From Chitinophagaceae bacterium (lineage in GTDB: Bacteria; Bacteroidota; Bacteroidia; Chitinophagales; Chitinophagaceae), in assembly GCA_947452925.1 (NCBI GenBank), contig CANGFK010000003.1, positions 1 to 45,468 on the forward strand: a DNA stretch of 45,468 nucleotides, read 5' to 3'. Below the pieces are notes generated by a model. That model had not been told where the DNA came from. It worked only from the letters and a program-made list of their open reading frames with translations, and made no database searches. Positions 7,655 through 17,068 of this stretch are shown here, piece by piece; positions within the stretch are counted from its first letter, which is position 1; each line of letters begins with the position of its first letter. Made by a program: the position numbers and the translations under genes.

Positions 7655-8665
7655 ATGTCATCATTAACAGATTCGGAAAATGTACATTTAGTGAGCATTT
7701 GCTGTATTACTTTCAACCACGAGAAGTATATTGGCAAAACACTTGAAGGTTTTTTAATGCAAAAGACCAATTTTCCCTTCGAGATATTAATTCATGATGA
7801 TGCCTCTACCGATGCAACAGCCAATGTAATCAGAGAATATGAAGCTAAATATCCGCATATAATCAAACCAATTTATCAGACAGAGAATCAGTTTTCTAAA
7901 GGCATACGAAGTATGTATGGGGTGTTTAATTTTCCTAGGGCTTCAGGCAAATACATCGCCATGTGTGAGGGAGATGATTATTGGATTGATGAGAATAAAC
8001 TCCAATCACAGGCTGACTTTCTGGAGCAAAATGAAGATTACGGATTGATTCATTCCGACCTTAATGAATATAATACGGTTACTCAAAAACTAAAGATTGC
8101 TATCTGGAGGAAGGGGGGGCAAAACAAGTCTCAAGGAGATATCTATCTACAGATGCTGCAGGGGGGACTTATTTCTATTTATATGTGCACGACCCTTTTT
8201 AGAACCAAATTTGTAAAGAATAATCCTGACTATGCAGACATGGTGAAACAAAATTTTATGTTCGGAGATGTTCCATTAGCGCTTCATATTGGTAGACAAT
8301 CAAAAATTGCTTATCAAGATAAACCTACCGCAGTTAGAAACATGCTTAATTTTTCTGCCACCAATGGGCGCTCCTTTGAATACAGAATGAAATTTGAAGA
8401 GGCAAAAATGAAAATATTGAATTATTTTTATACACTAGATTCTAGAGGATTGGATAAAGGGATTGTGGAAAAAAATCATACTCTTGATAAACTGAATGTT
8501 TGTTTTGAATATAAAAAGAAAGATGATTTTCTGGGGTTATATAACAGACTTGCACGAGGTCAAAAAAAATTGAAAATCAGAATTAAGTATTTGGGTATTC
8601 AGAACTCTTTATTCAGATTATTTTCACGTATACTTCTGAAAGTAATTGCACTTTTGGGATTATAG
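7655..8665 (+). CDS. Glycosyltransferase family 2
   Basis: From the ATG at 7655 the protein has 336 residues and begins MSSLTDSENVHLVSICCITF. Residues about 11-130 are the GT-A fold of GT2 enzymes: VSICCITFNHEKYIGKTLEG, the nucleotide-binding ILIHDDASTDAT (Asp48/Asp49) and the DxD-like MCEGDDYWID (Asp107/Asp108). It should transfer a sugar from a nucleotide donor to the growing lipid-linked repeat unit on the cytoplasmic face. The ORF track starts at a TTG at 7583, but that would place the start inside array E. The family normally begins just before the VSI strand, so the ATG is preferred. It is the last plus-strand gene of the locus. Confidence 0.88.
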   Translation: MSSLTDSENVHLVSICCITFNHEKYIGKTLEGFLMQKTNFPFEILIHDDASTDATANVIREYEAKYPHIIKPIYQTENQFSKGIRSMYGVFNFPRASGKYIAMCEGDDYWIDENKLQSQADFLEQNEDYGLIHSDLNEYNTVTQKLKIAIWRKGGQNKSQGDIYLQMLQGGLISIYMCTTLFRTKFVKNNPDYADMVKQNFMFGDVPLALHIGRQSKIAYQDKPTAVRNMLNFSATNGRSFEYRMKFEEAKMKILNYFYTLDSRGLDKGIVEKNHTLDKLNVCFEYKKKDDFLGLYNRLARGQKKLKIRIKYLGIQNSLFRLFSRILLKVIALLGL

Positions 8666-8769
8666 TCTTGTTTTTTTACATTTGATTAAAGCTGCTCAAT
8701 GGTATTTTCAGTGAAGTGTGAGGGCATTTTTTTGGTTTTTATATCAGGATAGGCAAATAACCTAATTTA

Positions 8770-9513
8770 TCAAGCAATAGATTTCGTAATTACGAATCTT
8801 TCTTTTAATATATTTATGATGAATTTTGGATTCCCTATCATATACCTATTAAACATTCTTACAGGTTCTTTAATGAGTCGATAAAGCCATTCTAGTCCAT
8901 ATTTCATCATCCATTTTGGTGCCCTCTTTAATGTGCCAGAGTAAAAATCAAATGCTGCACCTATACAGCAGATATGCCCTGTATTAAGTACTTCAAAATT
9001 TTTATATGCCCATTTTTCTTGTTTGGGTGCGGTCATACCTACAAAGAGAACGTCTGGGGTAAACTCATTGATCTTTTCGATCATGATATTATTTTCCTCT
9101 TTTGTGAAAGTGTCTGCGAAAGGGGGAGAATAGGAAGCGACTTTTACATTTGGATATTGGATGCTTATTTTCTCTTTGATTCCTTGAAGTGTACTTTCCG
9201 AACTGCCTAAAAAGAAGCATTTCCCTCCAGTTTTTTCTAGTTTATTTAGCTCGAAGTACAGAATGTCCATCCCAGTAATCCTCTTCAGATTAACTCTTTT
9301 TAGCCAGTTAAGTGCCCAAACAATCCCAATTCCATCGGGCAATAAAACAGCATTTTCATGTATCATAGCCTCTCTGAATTCAATGTCAGTTTTAGACACA
9401 TTAAAGGAATGAGCATTAATAGCATAGATTAATGATTTCTCATCGCTTATGGTGCTGAGAGGCTGATTGAAAAAAGTGTAGTTTGTTAACAAAGAGTCTT
9501 CTTTTTTTAGCAT
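8770..9513 (-). CDS. WecG/TagA/CpsF family glycosyltransferase (GT26)
   Basis: A 247-residue protein showing the whole GT26 pattern: NAHSFNVS, LLPDGIGIVWALNWL, RITGMD (the conserved Thr-Gly-Met-Asp), FLGSSESTLQGIKEKI, VGMTAPKQEKW and IGAAFDFYSGTLKRAPKWM. GT26 enzymes such as WecG and TagA add N-acetylmannosamine or a related sugar (ManNAcA for WecG) to undecaprenyl-PP-linked GlcNAc, often the second sugar of the repeat unit. The donor cannot be read from the sequence. The C-terminal basic helical region (about 215-247) is the usual membrane-association part. It is the last gene of the minus-strand half and converges on the GT2 gene with a 104-base gap that holds no clear hairpin terminator. 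Confidence 0.92.
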   Translation of the reverse strand: MLKKEDSLLTNYTFFNQPLSTISDEKSLIYAINAHSFNVSKTDIEFREAMIHENAVLLPDGIGIVWALNWLKRVNLKRITGMDILYFELNKLEKTGGKCFFLGSSESTLQGIKEKISIQYPNVKVASYSPPFADTFTKEENNIMIEKINEFTPDVLFVGMTAPKQEKWAYKNFEVLNTGHICCIGAAFDFYSGTLKRAPKWMMKYGLEWLYRLIKEPVRMFNRYMIGNPKFIINILKERFVITKSIA

Positions 9514-9731
9514 TTCAAATTGAACGAAAAGTAATTTTTAATAATGGGGTGACTCTAAGTGTTAAAAAAGAGTTTACTATATTTTTCAAATGCAATGCAG
9601 CGTTTTCGCAAAAGTATGGTATTTTAAATACAAGTACTTACAAATCATCCCTTTTTTTGTTAATTCCCTTTTTTTTAAAGAAACTGTGCTATTAATTGCT
9701 GCTTACGTTATTGTCCTGAATTCTAACCTGT

Positions 9732-11852
9732 TTATTCTTTACCAAAAGCCTTGAAGTTAATCGGATACCAAGAACTATCTTTTATCATATCAAGTGGTAT
9801 TTCTTTTTTAAAAGCAAATTGCTTATTCAAAAAATTTTCAAAATATTCCTTATCCGGAACAACCCAAATATTCTGAACTTTCATTGTCTCAGATGGTCTA
9901 GGCAGACTCTTTACCATGAATCCAATAGAATTATTTATAGAGTTCTTTCTGATATCTGTACCTGTACTATCAAAAAAAGATTTTAAGTAGGGGTAATGTT
10001 TTAGAAAAACTGGAGCTCGGATATCCACAACTTTTGTTAGTTGGGCAAGTACTTCTTTGTTGTGATACATCAGATCTTGCCAGTTTTCTTTTGGCCAGAC
10101 GCCTCCCGAAACCATAAAAGGACAGTCAATAAATAAATTGTTATTTATTTCATTATTGCACCCTCCATTGATGTGTATCGGACCAAAAATATATTGCCCA
10201 CTACTGCAAGCTTTATAAAAAACATTGTCATGAACACGAATACCACCACTACCATCATCCATATAAACCGATGCTACGGCATTACCAGATGAACCTATAT
10301 TCTCAAAATAGTTGTTTTCTATGAGGGTTCCTGTTGCGGACGGGTTTTTTCCTGTATAAATGGCACCTATATCACTAAATCCTGTTGCAACATTTGCGAT
10401 AAAATTGTTTTTTATCAGGTGGTCATTTCCAGTATATACAATTGCCTGAACTGCTTCATTGCTGATATTGCAATTTGACACCTCATTTCCAACTCCAGAA
10501 ATGGTTACAGCTGGGTAATAAGTTATTCCCCACCTGGAGAAGTGAGAGAATGTACAATTTGTAACGACATTTCCAGCTGGAATCAATTTTTGTCTGTCTC
10601 CCCCAGAAAGTAGTATGCCACCTAAGCCGATGTAGTTAAAAGTGCAGTTGGAGATTTTGCAATGCAAGTTCTTTTTCTTTGTAAGAGACTGATACACGAG
10701 CGGTTCCCATTGAGCCAAACTTGGGTCTCCCAAACTAATTGCTACTGTCCCTAAATGATGAAAGTTGCATTGCTCAATTGTAGTATTCTCTGTTCCTTCA
10801 GCATAAATGGCCAATCCCCTGCTGTAGGCAAAATCAATCCCTATCAGTTGCAAATTCTTTGTATTCATCAACACTACAAATGGTTGCTCCAATGTCTGAA
10901 ACCTACAAGTGAATGGTTGCTTTTTTTTATCGGGCCACCAGTATAAATGCATTGTTTTCTCATCTAAATAGTACTCATTTACTGAGTCTAATTCTTCTAG
11001 AATATGATAAGTATAATATCCTCTGAAACTAATTTTTCTCCTTGAATCTTTTTCCTCGACCGTGCCATAAACTCCGTCTCCTGCATTCTGTTTGCATCTC
11101 CACCATTTTTCTTTTGTATTGATGGAATCTATCATTAAATTATCTGGGTAATACCCAGTATTAAAAAGCCCATGTATCCAAATGTTGTTTTTCACCGACC
11201 AACGCTCTGCTCTAGAATCATTGTACCTGAAAATTGCAGGTCTGGTTGGATGATCCGATCCATTTGGAGTGCCATGCTGTAACACTTGCCCTATCTGTGT
11301 TTTACCAGTATTGGGCCAACGGGACACAATTTGAATCTCATCATTAACCAAAAAATCTGAGGGTGGGATGTTGTCAAATCTTGGATAGCCAAACGAGTTT
11401 GGATTGCTATTGAAGTTGATGCCAGCAGCAGCAATATCAGCTTCGTAAACATTTGACCTAGCCGCCGAGGTAAGTCGTAGTAATATTTGGGAGTCTTTTA
11501 CAGGATGAAAAAAAGATGCAGCTAATAGAGACGCACCGCTAAAAACAACCTTTTCATTCTGGTAATTTTGTATGATAAATACTTTTCCCAAAGTGTTCTT
11601 TGACGTCAATACAATTGATTTAGTAAAAAAGTATTCACCTCCCTTAAAATATACTAAGATTGTATCTGCCTTATCATTTTCTATTTGTTTTAAAACAGCA
11701 TCAATCGTAGCAAAAGGGTGCGCCTCCGTTCCATCAGTTGCATCATTTCCTTGTATGGCAATAAAATAGTTTCGCGCTAATGCAAATGCCTGAACCTGGA
11801 AAAGCATCAAATGGAAAATAACCAGAATAAAGGAAACTTGTAATTTCTTCAA
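9732..11852 (-). CDS. Secreted right-handed parallel beta-helix protein (GH141-like)
   Basis: The 706-residue protein has a signal peptide (MKKLQVSFILVIFHLMLFQVQAFA). It then shows the pattern of parallel beta-helix carbohydrate enzymes: RNYFIAIQGNDATDGTEAHP near the start, VSRWPN near residue 170, and rungs rich in Asn and Gly such as NLQLIGIDFAYSRG, TIEQCNFHHLG and IENNYFENIGSSGNAVAS from about 330 to 600. The start motif plus the RWPN segment recall GH141 and related families (fucosidases, xylanases). Lyases and epimerases share the fold, so activity is open. Its place between glycosyltransferase genes suggests that it acts on the polysaccharide made here, for example trimming or remodelling it outside the cytoplasm. 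Confidence 0.8.
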   Translation of the reverse strand: MKKLQVSFILVIFHLMLFQVQAFALARNYFIAIQGNDATDGTEAHPFATIDAVLKQIENDKADTILVYFKGGEYFFTKSIVLTSKNTLGKVFIIQNYQNEKVVFSGASLLAASFFHPVKDSQILLRLTSAARSNVYEADIAAAGINFNSNPNSFGYPRFDNIPPSDFLVNDEIQIVSRWPNTGKTQIGQVLQHGTPNGSDHPTRPAIFRYNDSRAERWSVKNNIWIHGLFNTGYYPDNLMIDSINTKEKWWRCKQNAGDGVYGTVEEKDSRRKISFRGYYTYHILEELDSVNEYYLDEKTMHLYWWPDKKKQPFTCRFQTLEQPFVVLMNTKNLQLIGIDFAYSRGLAIYAEGTENTTIEQCNFHHLGTVAISLGDPSLAQWEPLVYQSLTKKKNLHCKISNCTFNYIGLGGILLSGGDRQKLIPAGNVVTNCTFSHFSRWGITYYPAVTISGVGNEVSNCNISNEAVQAIVYTGNDHLIKNNFIANVATGFSDIGAIYTGKNPSATGTLIENNYFENIGSSGNAVASVYMDDGSGGIRVHDNVFYKACSSGQYIFGPIHINGGCNNEINNNLFIDCPFMVSGGVWPKENWQDLMYHNKEVLAQLTKVVDIRAPVFLKHYPYLKSFFDSTGTDIRKNSINNSIGFMVKSLPRPSETMKVQNIWVVPDKEYFENFLNKQFAFKKEIPLDMIKDSSWYPINFKAFGKE

Positions 11853-11993
11853 TTGATAAGATATTATTTAAATAAATGTCTAGCGACAAAACCGGTACTT
11901 TATAAAAAACGACAAAGGAGAGTTTCTTTTAAATAGATACCACTTTTTTGATAATCGTTGCCATTGCTTATCCAAATTCTTTGAACGCTATTT

Positions 11994-13106
11994 TTACATT
12001 TTGTTTACTTCTTCAAAAACATCCATTACTTGTTTTGCACAATTATTCCAAGTATATCTGCTTAATGTTTCAATGCCTTCCCGAATCAAATTATTGTATA
12101 GGGATCTGTCTGAAAGAACTTTTTCAATTGCTCTCCCAATTTGAAATACATCCCTGCAATCTACATAATAAGCAGATGTGTCCATAACTTCACGTAGAAC
12201 AGGTATGTCAGAAACAACACTCGCAACCCCATAATTCATTGCTTCCAAAGGTGGAAAGCCAAATCCTTCAACAAAAGGCAGGAATAGGAGTAGTGAAGCA
12301 TTTGATAATAAATTATTAAACTCCGAATCAGGCAGAAAATGACAAGAACTGATGCATTGGTCTTCGATATCATACTTGCTTAAGTCGTTACTGCCAATGC
12401 CGCAAATAACCAGAGGCAAGGGATCTGTGGCTATCTTTCTATATTCTTTGTATCCATTTACGATACCATCCAAATTTTTGTGTGGCAGTTTTGACGTGAT
12501 TGCTAAAAGGTATGGTGGAGTTCTCTCAACTTTTTTTTCTTCTTTTTGTGTAGAGGAAATGCCATTATAAATGACAGCTATGTTCAAATTTGGATTAGCA
12601 TACCTTAAAATTGTTTCCTTGGAAAAGGTGGATATTGTAATCACTTTATTGGCTACTTCCACAGATTTTTTTAAAGATGCAGGAACTACTCTACTTTCAA
12701 GTTTTCCAAAGTAGTTTGGGTAGAATTCTGCATAATAAAATGGAATCATATCATGCACAGTCACAACAATAAAAGGCTTTTTACTCCTTCTAAAGAGATT
12801 GGGGGAGAAGCCCTTTGGGGAATAATAAATGTCTGCTTTTTCTTCTTTTGCACTATCAATAGCCTTAAAAAGTCTCCAGAATAGTCTTTGAGAGAAACTT
12901 GGATATTTCTTAGAAATAATTTTGACACTGATTCCATAAATTTTTTGCAGAACATCGCAGTTTTCTTCGGAACAAGCGACTGTTATAATAGCATTTTTAT
13001 TTTTTTGTTTTGCAAGAGCATTTAGAAGGTGGATTGCATAATTGTAAATGCCTATGCTTTTACCCTTACCCAATGCAATCTCATAAAAATCAAAAAATAT
13101 ATTCAT
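11994..13106 (-). CDS. Glycosyltransferase family 4 (GT-B)
   Basis: A 370-residue retaining glycosyltransferase. The N-terminal domain ends with VVTVHDMIPFYYAEFYP. The C-terminal nucleotide-sugar domain starts near residue 195 (YLLAITSKLPHKNLDGIVNGY, a typical GT4 linker strand) and ends with the E-x7-E motif in FVEGFGFPPLEAMNYGVAS, followed by SDIPVLREVMDTSAYYVD. This layout is that of mannosyl-, rhamnosyl- or similar transferases of O-antigen and capsule clusters; the sugar is unknown. It is encoded upstream of the beta-helix gene on the same strand, 141 bases apart. Confidence 0.9.
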   Translation of the reverse strand: MNIFFDFYEIALGKGKSIGIYNYAIHLLNALAKQKNKNAIITVACSEENCDVLQKIYGISVKIISKKYPSFSQRLFWRLFKAIDSAKEEKADIYYSPKGFSPNLFRRSKKPFIVVTVHDMIPFYYAEFYPNYFGKLESRVVPASLKKSVEVANKVITISTFSKETILRYANPNLNIAVIYNGISSTQKEEKKVERTPPYLLAITSKLPHKNLDGIVNGYKEYRKIATDPLPLVICGIGSNDLSKYDIEDQCISSCHFLPDSEFNNLLSNASLLLFLPFVEGFGFPPLEAMNYGVASVVSDIPVLREVMDTSAYYVDCRDVFQIGRAIEKVLSDRSLYNNLIREGIETLSRYTWNNCAKQVMDVFEEVNKM

Positions 13107-13485
13107 TGTTGCAAGTTGAGTTAGCTATTCCGCTCTGTTACTTCCTTGTTTACTAGCCTCTTATAAAAGTACTAGCAAGGATTGTTTTGTCGTAAGGGGT
13201 ACTAATTAGGCTGCTAAGTAAAAGTAATTTATTTTAACAGGGCTTATAAAGTTGACCAAGAGAGTAAAAATTAGCCTAACCTGTTTTAAAGGGCTATTTT
13301 ATGTTATTTATTCATTGGTATAAAGATCTATAGTAGTGGAAATCAAACTTGCTGAAAATGCAGCACATGGCTGATGTTTTCAGACTTTCAGCACCGCCTT
13401 GACTTGCTTTGAGGTTAAAGCCTCCAATCTTAAATGTCATTACAACTAAATAAGCAATATACCTATTACAAATTTAGATGTACTC
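13107..13485. other. 379-base intergenic region between two GT4 genes
   Basis: I see no ORF, repeat array or strong hairpin. It lies upstream of the GT4 gene at 11994-13106 and downstream of the one at 13486-14595, so it may carry a promoter, but no clear TTTG / TAnnTTTG pair was found. Confidence 0.55.
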
Positions 13486-14595
13486 TTAGCTAAAGTATAG
13501 CTCATGATATGAATCAAGCATTTTTATCAAGGAAAACCGTGATCGGGCAAAATCAAAAGCTTGGTTTTGTAGTTCAGTTTCATTGAAAGATTCATTTACA
13601 ATCTGGTCAAATAAACTCAGGGCTTCTGTTGTTGGATTGTTGATGTCAAAAAGAAGCGGCCAGTTGTTAGGTAGTGTCTCCTCAAGTCCAGCGACATTAG
13701 ATGCAATTACAGGCAGTTTGGATAGAGATGACTCTATAGTAATTAAGGGAAGACCTTCGAAACGAGAGGGCATTAACAGAAAGTCGAAAGGGTAAAGTTT
13801 AGCGCTCATTTGCGGTACTTCACCATAAATCAGCACATTGGATAACTTATTCGCAAGCGCATCAATTAGATGTTTGTCTTCTCCATCTCCTACAATATGG
13901 AAAAGGAATTGATCGGGATGCTTTGAGGTAACACTACCAATGATTGATACAAGAATATCTATACCTTTTTGGTAAACTAGACGTCCACAAAAAGCAACAT
14001 TAATTTTATTTGGGTTTATTTTAAACTTATGAGGTAATTTCTGTGGTGGCAAGCAACCATTGTATATCACGGCATTTTTAGTGGATACTTCAAGATTGTT
14101 GTTTTTTCGAAGTTCCTTATAAGCTTCTAAAGCGGCATTGGATACTGCAGCGATCTTGTCTTGTACAAACATTTGCTCAACAAACCGCCCAATTAAATTG
14201 TGTGTGTACCAAAGCTTTGTATTGTGAATGGTTCTCACAATTTTGGCTTTCTTCCCAATATCCCTATTTAACCTCAGTGCAACAGATAAAACAAAGTCTG
14301 GAAGGTCGGTGTGAGCATGTATTATATCTGGTTTTTTCTTGGCTATATAATAAATCAAAACAAAAGGTGCAACCATTAAGCTTACCCTTTTTTGGAAAGA
14401 ACCTAGACTGTAGTATCTAATTCCGGTTTCTTTTAATTTTTTTTTTATGTTGACTGTATAGGTGCCGCTTGTCTTGTATATCTCAATTATCTCACATTCA
14501 GCTTGACTATTTTTACTAAATCCCTCCGCAAGGCTGATAGCCACATTCTCCGATCCTCCTGCATGAATAGTTGTAACTAGATGAAATATTTTCAT
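13486..14595 (-). CDS. Glycosyltransferase family 4 (GT-B)
   Basis: A 369-residue protein with a complete GT4 layout. The N-terminus is FHLVTTIHAGGSENVAISLA, a strand-loop usual for the acceptor domain, followed by DIIHAHTDLPDFVLS. The donor domain begins with VAFCGRLVYQKGIDILVSII near residue 210 and carries the E-x7-E motif in PSRFEGLPLITIESSLS. It differs from its GT4 neighbour and is not a recent duplicate by eye. With the GT2, GT26 and other GT4 enzymes it makes four transferases in the locus, enough for a four- to five-sugar repeat unit. It is the first gene of the minus-strand half. Confidence 0.92.
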   Translation of the reverse strand: MKIFHLVTTIHAGGSENVAISLAEGFSKNSQAECEIIEIYKTSGTYTVNIKKKLKETGIRYYSLGSFQKRVSLMVAPFVLIYYIAKKKPDIIHAHTDLPDFVLSVALRLNRDIGKKAKIVRTIHNTKLWYTHNLIGRFVEQMFVQDKIAAVSNAALEAYKELRKNNNLEVSTKNAVIYNGCLPPQKLPHKFKINPNKINVAFCGRLVYQKGIDILVSIIGSVTSKHPDQFLFHIVGDGEDKHLIDALANKLSNVLIYGEVPQMSAKLYPFDFLLMPSRFEGLPLITIESSLSKLPVIASNVAGLEETLPNNWPLLFDINNPTTEALSLFDQIVNESFNETELQNQAFDFARSRFSLIKMLDSYHELYFS

Positions 14596-14936
14596 TAATC
14601 AGCTTCTTTAATTAATTCTAAATGTGGTTGTAAAAATAGGCGTAACTCCCTCAAATAGTCAAAATTTTGTTACTGTTTAATAGATAAATCAAATTGGAGG
14701 TGCCGTCTATGAATGGCTTGAAGTGAAATTGATGACTACTTTTCTAAGCAAAATTTATTGATACTCCCCCAATATATTAACTAGAATTCATGGGATTTAA
14801 GGATTTTGGGATAGATAGAACTTTTATAATCCTTATGTACTTTGTCAAATTGATTTAAGCATTCATCACAACCCATCACTAATAGTTATTTTTGCCGCAT
14901 CAACAACTTTCCCTTTTAGGTAGTTGTTCTACTGCT
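14596..14936. promoter_or_regulatory. Divergent intergenic region; -7 element of ubiD at 14887-14894
   Basis: TATTTTTG at 14887-14894 matches TAnnTTTG exactly. No good -33 element is seen 19-21 bases upstream. Transcription from here would start near 14900, leaving a leader of about 35-40 bases before the ATG at 14937. It would also exclude the TTG at 14892 proposed by the ORF track, since that TTG is part of the -7 element. Nothing else stands out in the region. Confidence 0.5.
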
Positions 14937-16802
14937 ATGGCTTACAAAAACTTAGAAGACTGTTTACTGGATTTAGAAAAGAATAATCACCTTGTTCGCA
15001 TAAAAGAGGAAGTGGATCCTTATCTGGAGATGGCTGCCATACACCTTCGGGTTTATGAGGCTAAAGGGCCTGCAATACTGTTTGAGAATGTAAAAAGATC
15101 GCCACTAAGCAACTATAAAGGCACACCTTTCCGTGCTGCATCTAACATATTTGGCACGTTGGAAAGAAGCAAATTTATCTTTAGGGATACGTTTGAACTG
15201 GTTCAGCGAATGATAGAACTAAAGGGCAACCCTATGGAAGCATTAAGGCATCCATTTGATAATATACAAGTAGGACTAGCAGCATTAAAGGCTTTACCGC
15301 TAAAGAATCCTTCTTCCAAACCTGTCTTGTATGAAGAAATAAATATTACTGATTTACCTCTTATTCATCATTGGCCAATGGATGGTGGTGCGTTTGTGAC
15401 ACTGCCACAAGTGTATACCGAAGATATAGACGCACCGGGCATTATGCAAGCCAACTTGGGCATGTATAGAGTTCAATTGACAGGTAATGATTATGAATTG
15501 AATAAGGAGATTGGATTACATTATCAGTTGCACAGGGGTATCGGGATTCATCAAACTAAAGCAAATAAAAGAGGATTATCACTGAAGGTGAGTTGCTTTG
15601 TGGGAGGCCCGCCTGCACATTCCTTAGCTGCTGTGATGCCTTTGCCCGAAGGAATCAGTGAGATGACTTTTGCAGGTGCATTGGGAGGAAGGCGTTTTAG
15701 ATATACGTATCAGGATGGTTTTGCCATCAGTACCGATGCCGATTTCGTGATAACAGGAGAAGTTTATCCCAATGAAAATAAACCAGAAGGTCCGTTTGGC
15801 GATCACCTTGGTTATTACTCTTTGCAACACCCTTTTCCATTGATGCGGGTGCATAAAGTGTATGCGAAAAAGAATGCCATCTGGTCTTTTACCGTTGTAG
15901 GAAGGCCTCCACAAGAAGACACAAGCTTTGGAGAATTGATTCACGAGTTGGCGGGTGGTGCCATTTCGCAAGAGATTCCAGGCGTAAAAGAAGTACATGC
16001 CGTAGATGCGGCAGGGGTGCATCCCTTATTGTTGGCAATAGGTAGCGAAAGATATACGCCGTATATGCCTACCAAACAACCGGCAGAACTACTCACTATT
16101 GCCAATCATATATTAGGAAAAGGGCAATTGAGCTTGGCTAAGTTCTTATTTATTACTGCCGATGATACCAACCAATTGACCACGCACAACATAAGCACCT
16201 ATCTGGAATATGTGTTTGCAAGAATAGATCTAACTCGTGATATTCATTTTCATACCAAGACTACCATCGACACACTCGATTACAGCGGCACAGGACTGAA
16301 CACCGGAAGTAAGGTTGTTTTTGCGGCCTACGGCGATAAGAAAAGGGAGTTGTGTAAGGAAGTGCCTGCTGGTTTTAAAGACTTACAGCAGTTTGAAAAC
16401 CCACAATTGGTGATGCCGGGCGTAATTGCTTTACAAACAAAAGCATTTACTACTTATGAAGCAGCCCAACAAGAAATGATAGTATTGAATGAGCAAGTTA
16501 TTGGTAGAAATGGAAAAATAGAAAGTGTGGTGCAAGTAATTATTTGTGATGACAGCAGCTTTATGGCAGAGAAACTGAACAACTACTTATGGGCTACTTA
16601 CACCCGTTGCAATCCATCACACGATATTTATGGAATTGATTCTTTCATTAGTTTCAAGCATTGGGGATGCAATGGCCCGATGGTTATTGATGCCCGCATG
16701 AAACCACACAATGCACCACCTGTAGAAAAAGTTCCTGAGATAGAACGCAGGATAGATAGGCTTTTTGATAAAGGGGGAAGTTTATATGGGGTATTAAAAT
16801 AA
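14937..16802 (+). CDS. ubiD: UbiD family decarboxylase (prenylated-FMN dependent), long form
   Basis: From the ATG at 14937 the protein has 621 residues (MAYKNLEDCLLDLEKNNHLV). Conserved UbiD features are visible: the prFMN/metal region in IMQANLGMYRVQLTG, the HRGIGIHQTKA segment, and the catalytic Glu context in GEVYPNENKPEGPFGDHLGYYS. Known members reversibly decarboxylate aromatic or polyprenylated acids in quinone synthesis. The 600-plus length fits Bacteroidota proteins usually annotated as menaquinone-linked decarboxylases rather than the shorter E. coli UbiD, but the substrate is not proven. No UbiX-type prenyltransferase gene is nearby. The longer ORF from the TTG at 14892 is rejected because that codon overlaps the probable -7 element. 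Confidence 0.88.
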   Translation: MAYKNLEDCLLDLEKNNHLVRIKEEVDPYLEMAAIHLRVYEAKGPAILFENVKRSPLSNYKGTPFRAASNIFGTLERSKFIFRDTFELVQRMIELKGNPMEALRHPFDNIQVGLAALKALPLKNPSSKPVLYEEINITDLPLIHHWPMDGGAFVTLPQVYTEDIDAPGIMQANLGMYRVQLTGNDYELNKEIGLHYQLHRGIGIHQTKANKRGLSLKVSCFVGGPPAHSLAAVMPLPEGISEMTFAGALGGRRFRYTYQDGFAISTDADFVITGEVYPNENKPEGPFGDHLGYYSLQHPFPLMRVHKVYAKKNAIWSFTVVGRPPQEDTSFGELIHELAGGAISQEIPGVKEVHAVDAAGVHPLLLAIGSERYTPYMPTKQPAELLTIANHILGKGQLSLAKFLFITADDTNQLTTHNISTYLEYVFARIDLTRDIHFHTKTTIDTLDYSGTGLNTGSKVVFAAYGDKKRELCKEVPAGFKDLQQFENPQLVMPGVIALQTKAFTTYEAAQQEMIVLNEQVIGRNGKIESVVQVIICDDSSFMAEKLNNYLWATYTRCNPSHDIYGIDSFISFKHWGCNGPMVIDARMKPHNAPPVEKVPEIERRIDRLFDKGGSLYGVLK

Positions 16803-16808
16803 AAAGAT

Positions 16809-16946
16809 TTACCACATAGACACAGTAGGCACATAGTGTATTTTTAGTAAACATAGAAGTGAGTATTTCTATTTCCAATCTTATGTGAACTAAAAGCAAA
16901 GCGTTTTCCCTTTCTTTTCTATGTGCCTACTGTGTCTATGTGGTAA
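16809..16946. repeat. Perfect 28-bp inverted repeat flanking an 82-base loop
   Basis: The arm beginning TTACCACATAGACACAGTAG at 16809-16836 is an exact reverse complement of 16919-16946. The left arm begins 7 bases after the ubiD stop. A third copy of the left arm lies after the next gene at 18046-18072. The long loop makes a simple intrinsic terminator less likely than a dispersed intergenic repeat with two inverted copies. Confidence 0.85.
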
Positions 16947-17068
16947 TTTTATTACTAACCTTTCGGAGCACATTATAACCTCAGGTAATCAATTATTACA
17001 AATAGAATTCCTTTTTTGCTCTAAAAGTCATAAGCTTTGCAGGCTAGACAATTCGCAACAATAACAAC

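Noticed and set aside
16809-16946. Insertion sequence bounded by 28-bp terminal inverted repeats
   Set aside because: The inner part is only 82 bases, has no transposase, and no target-site duplication is visible. A related single copy occurs at 18046.
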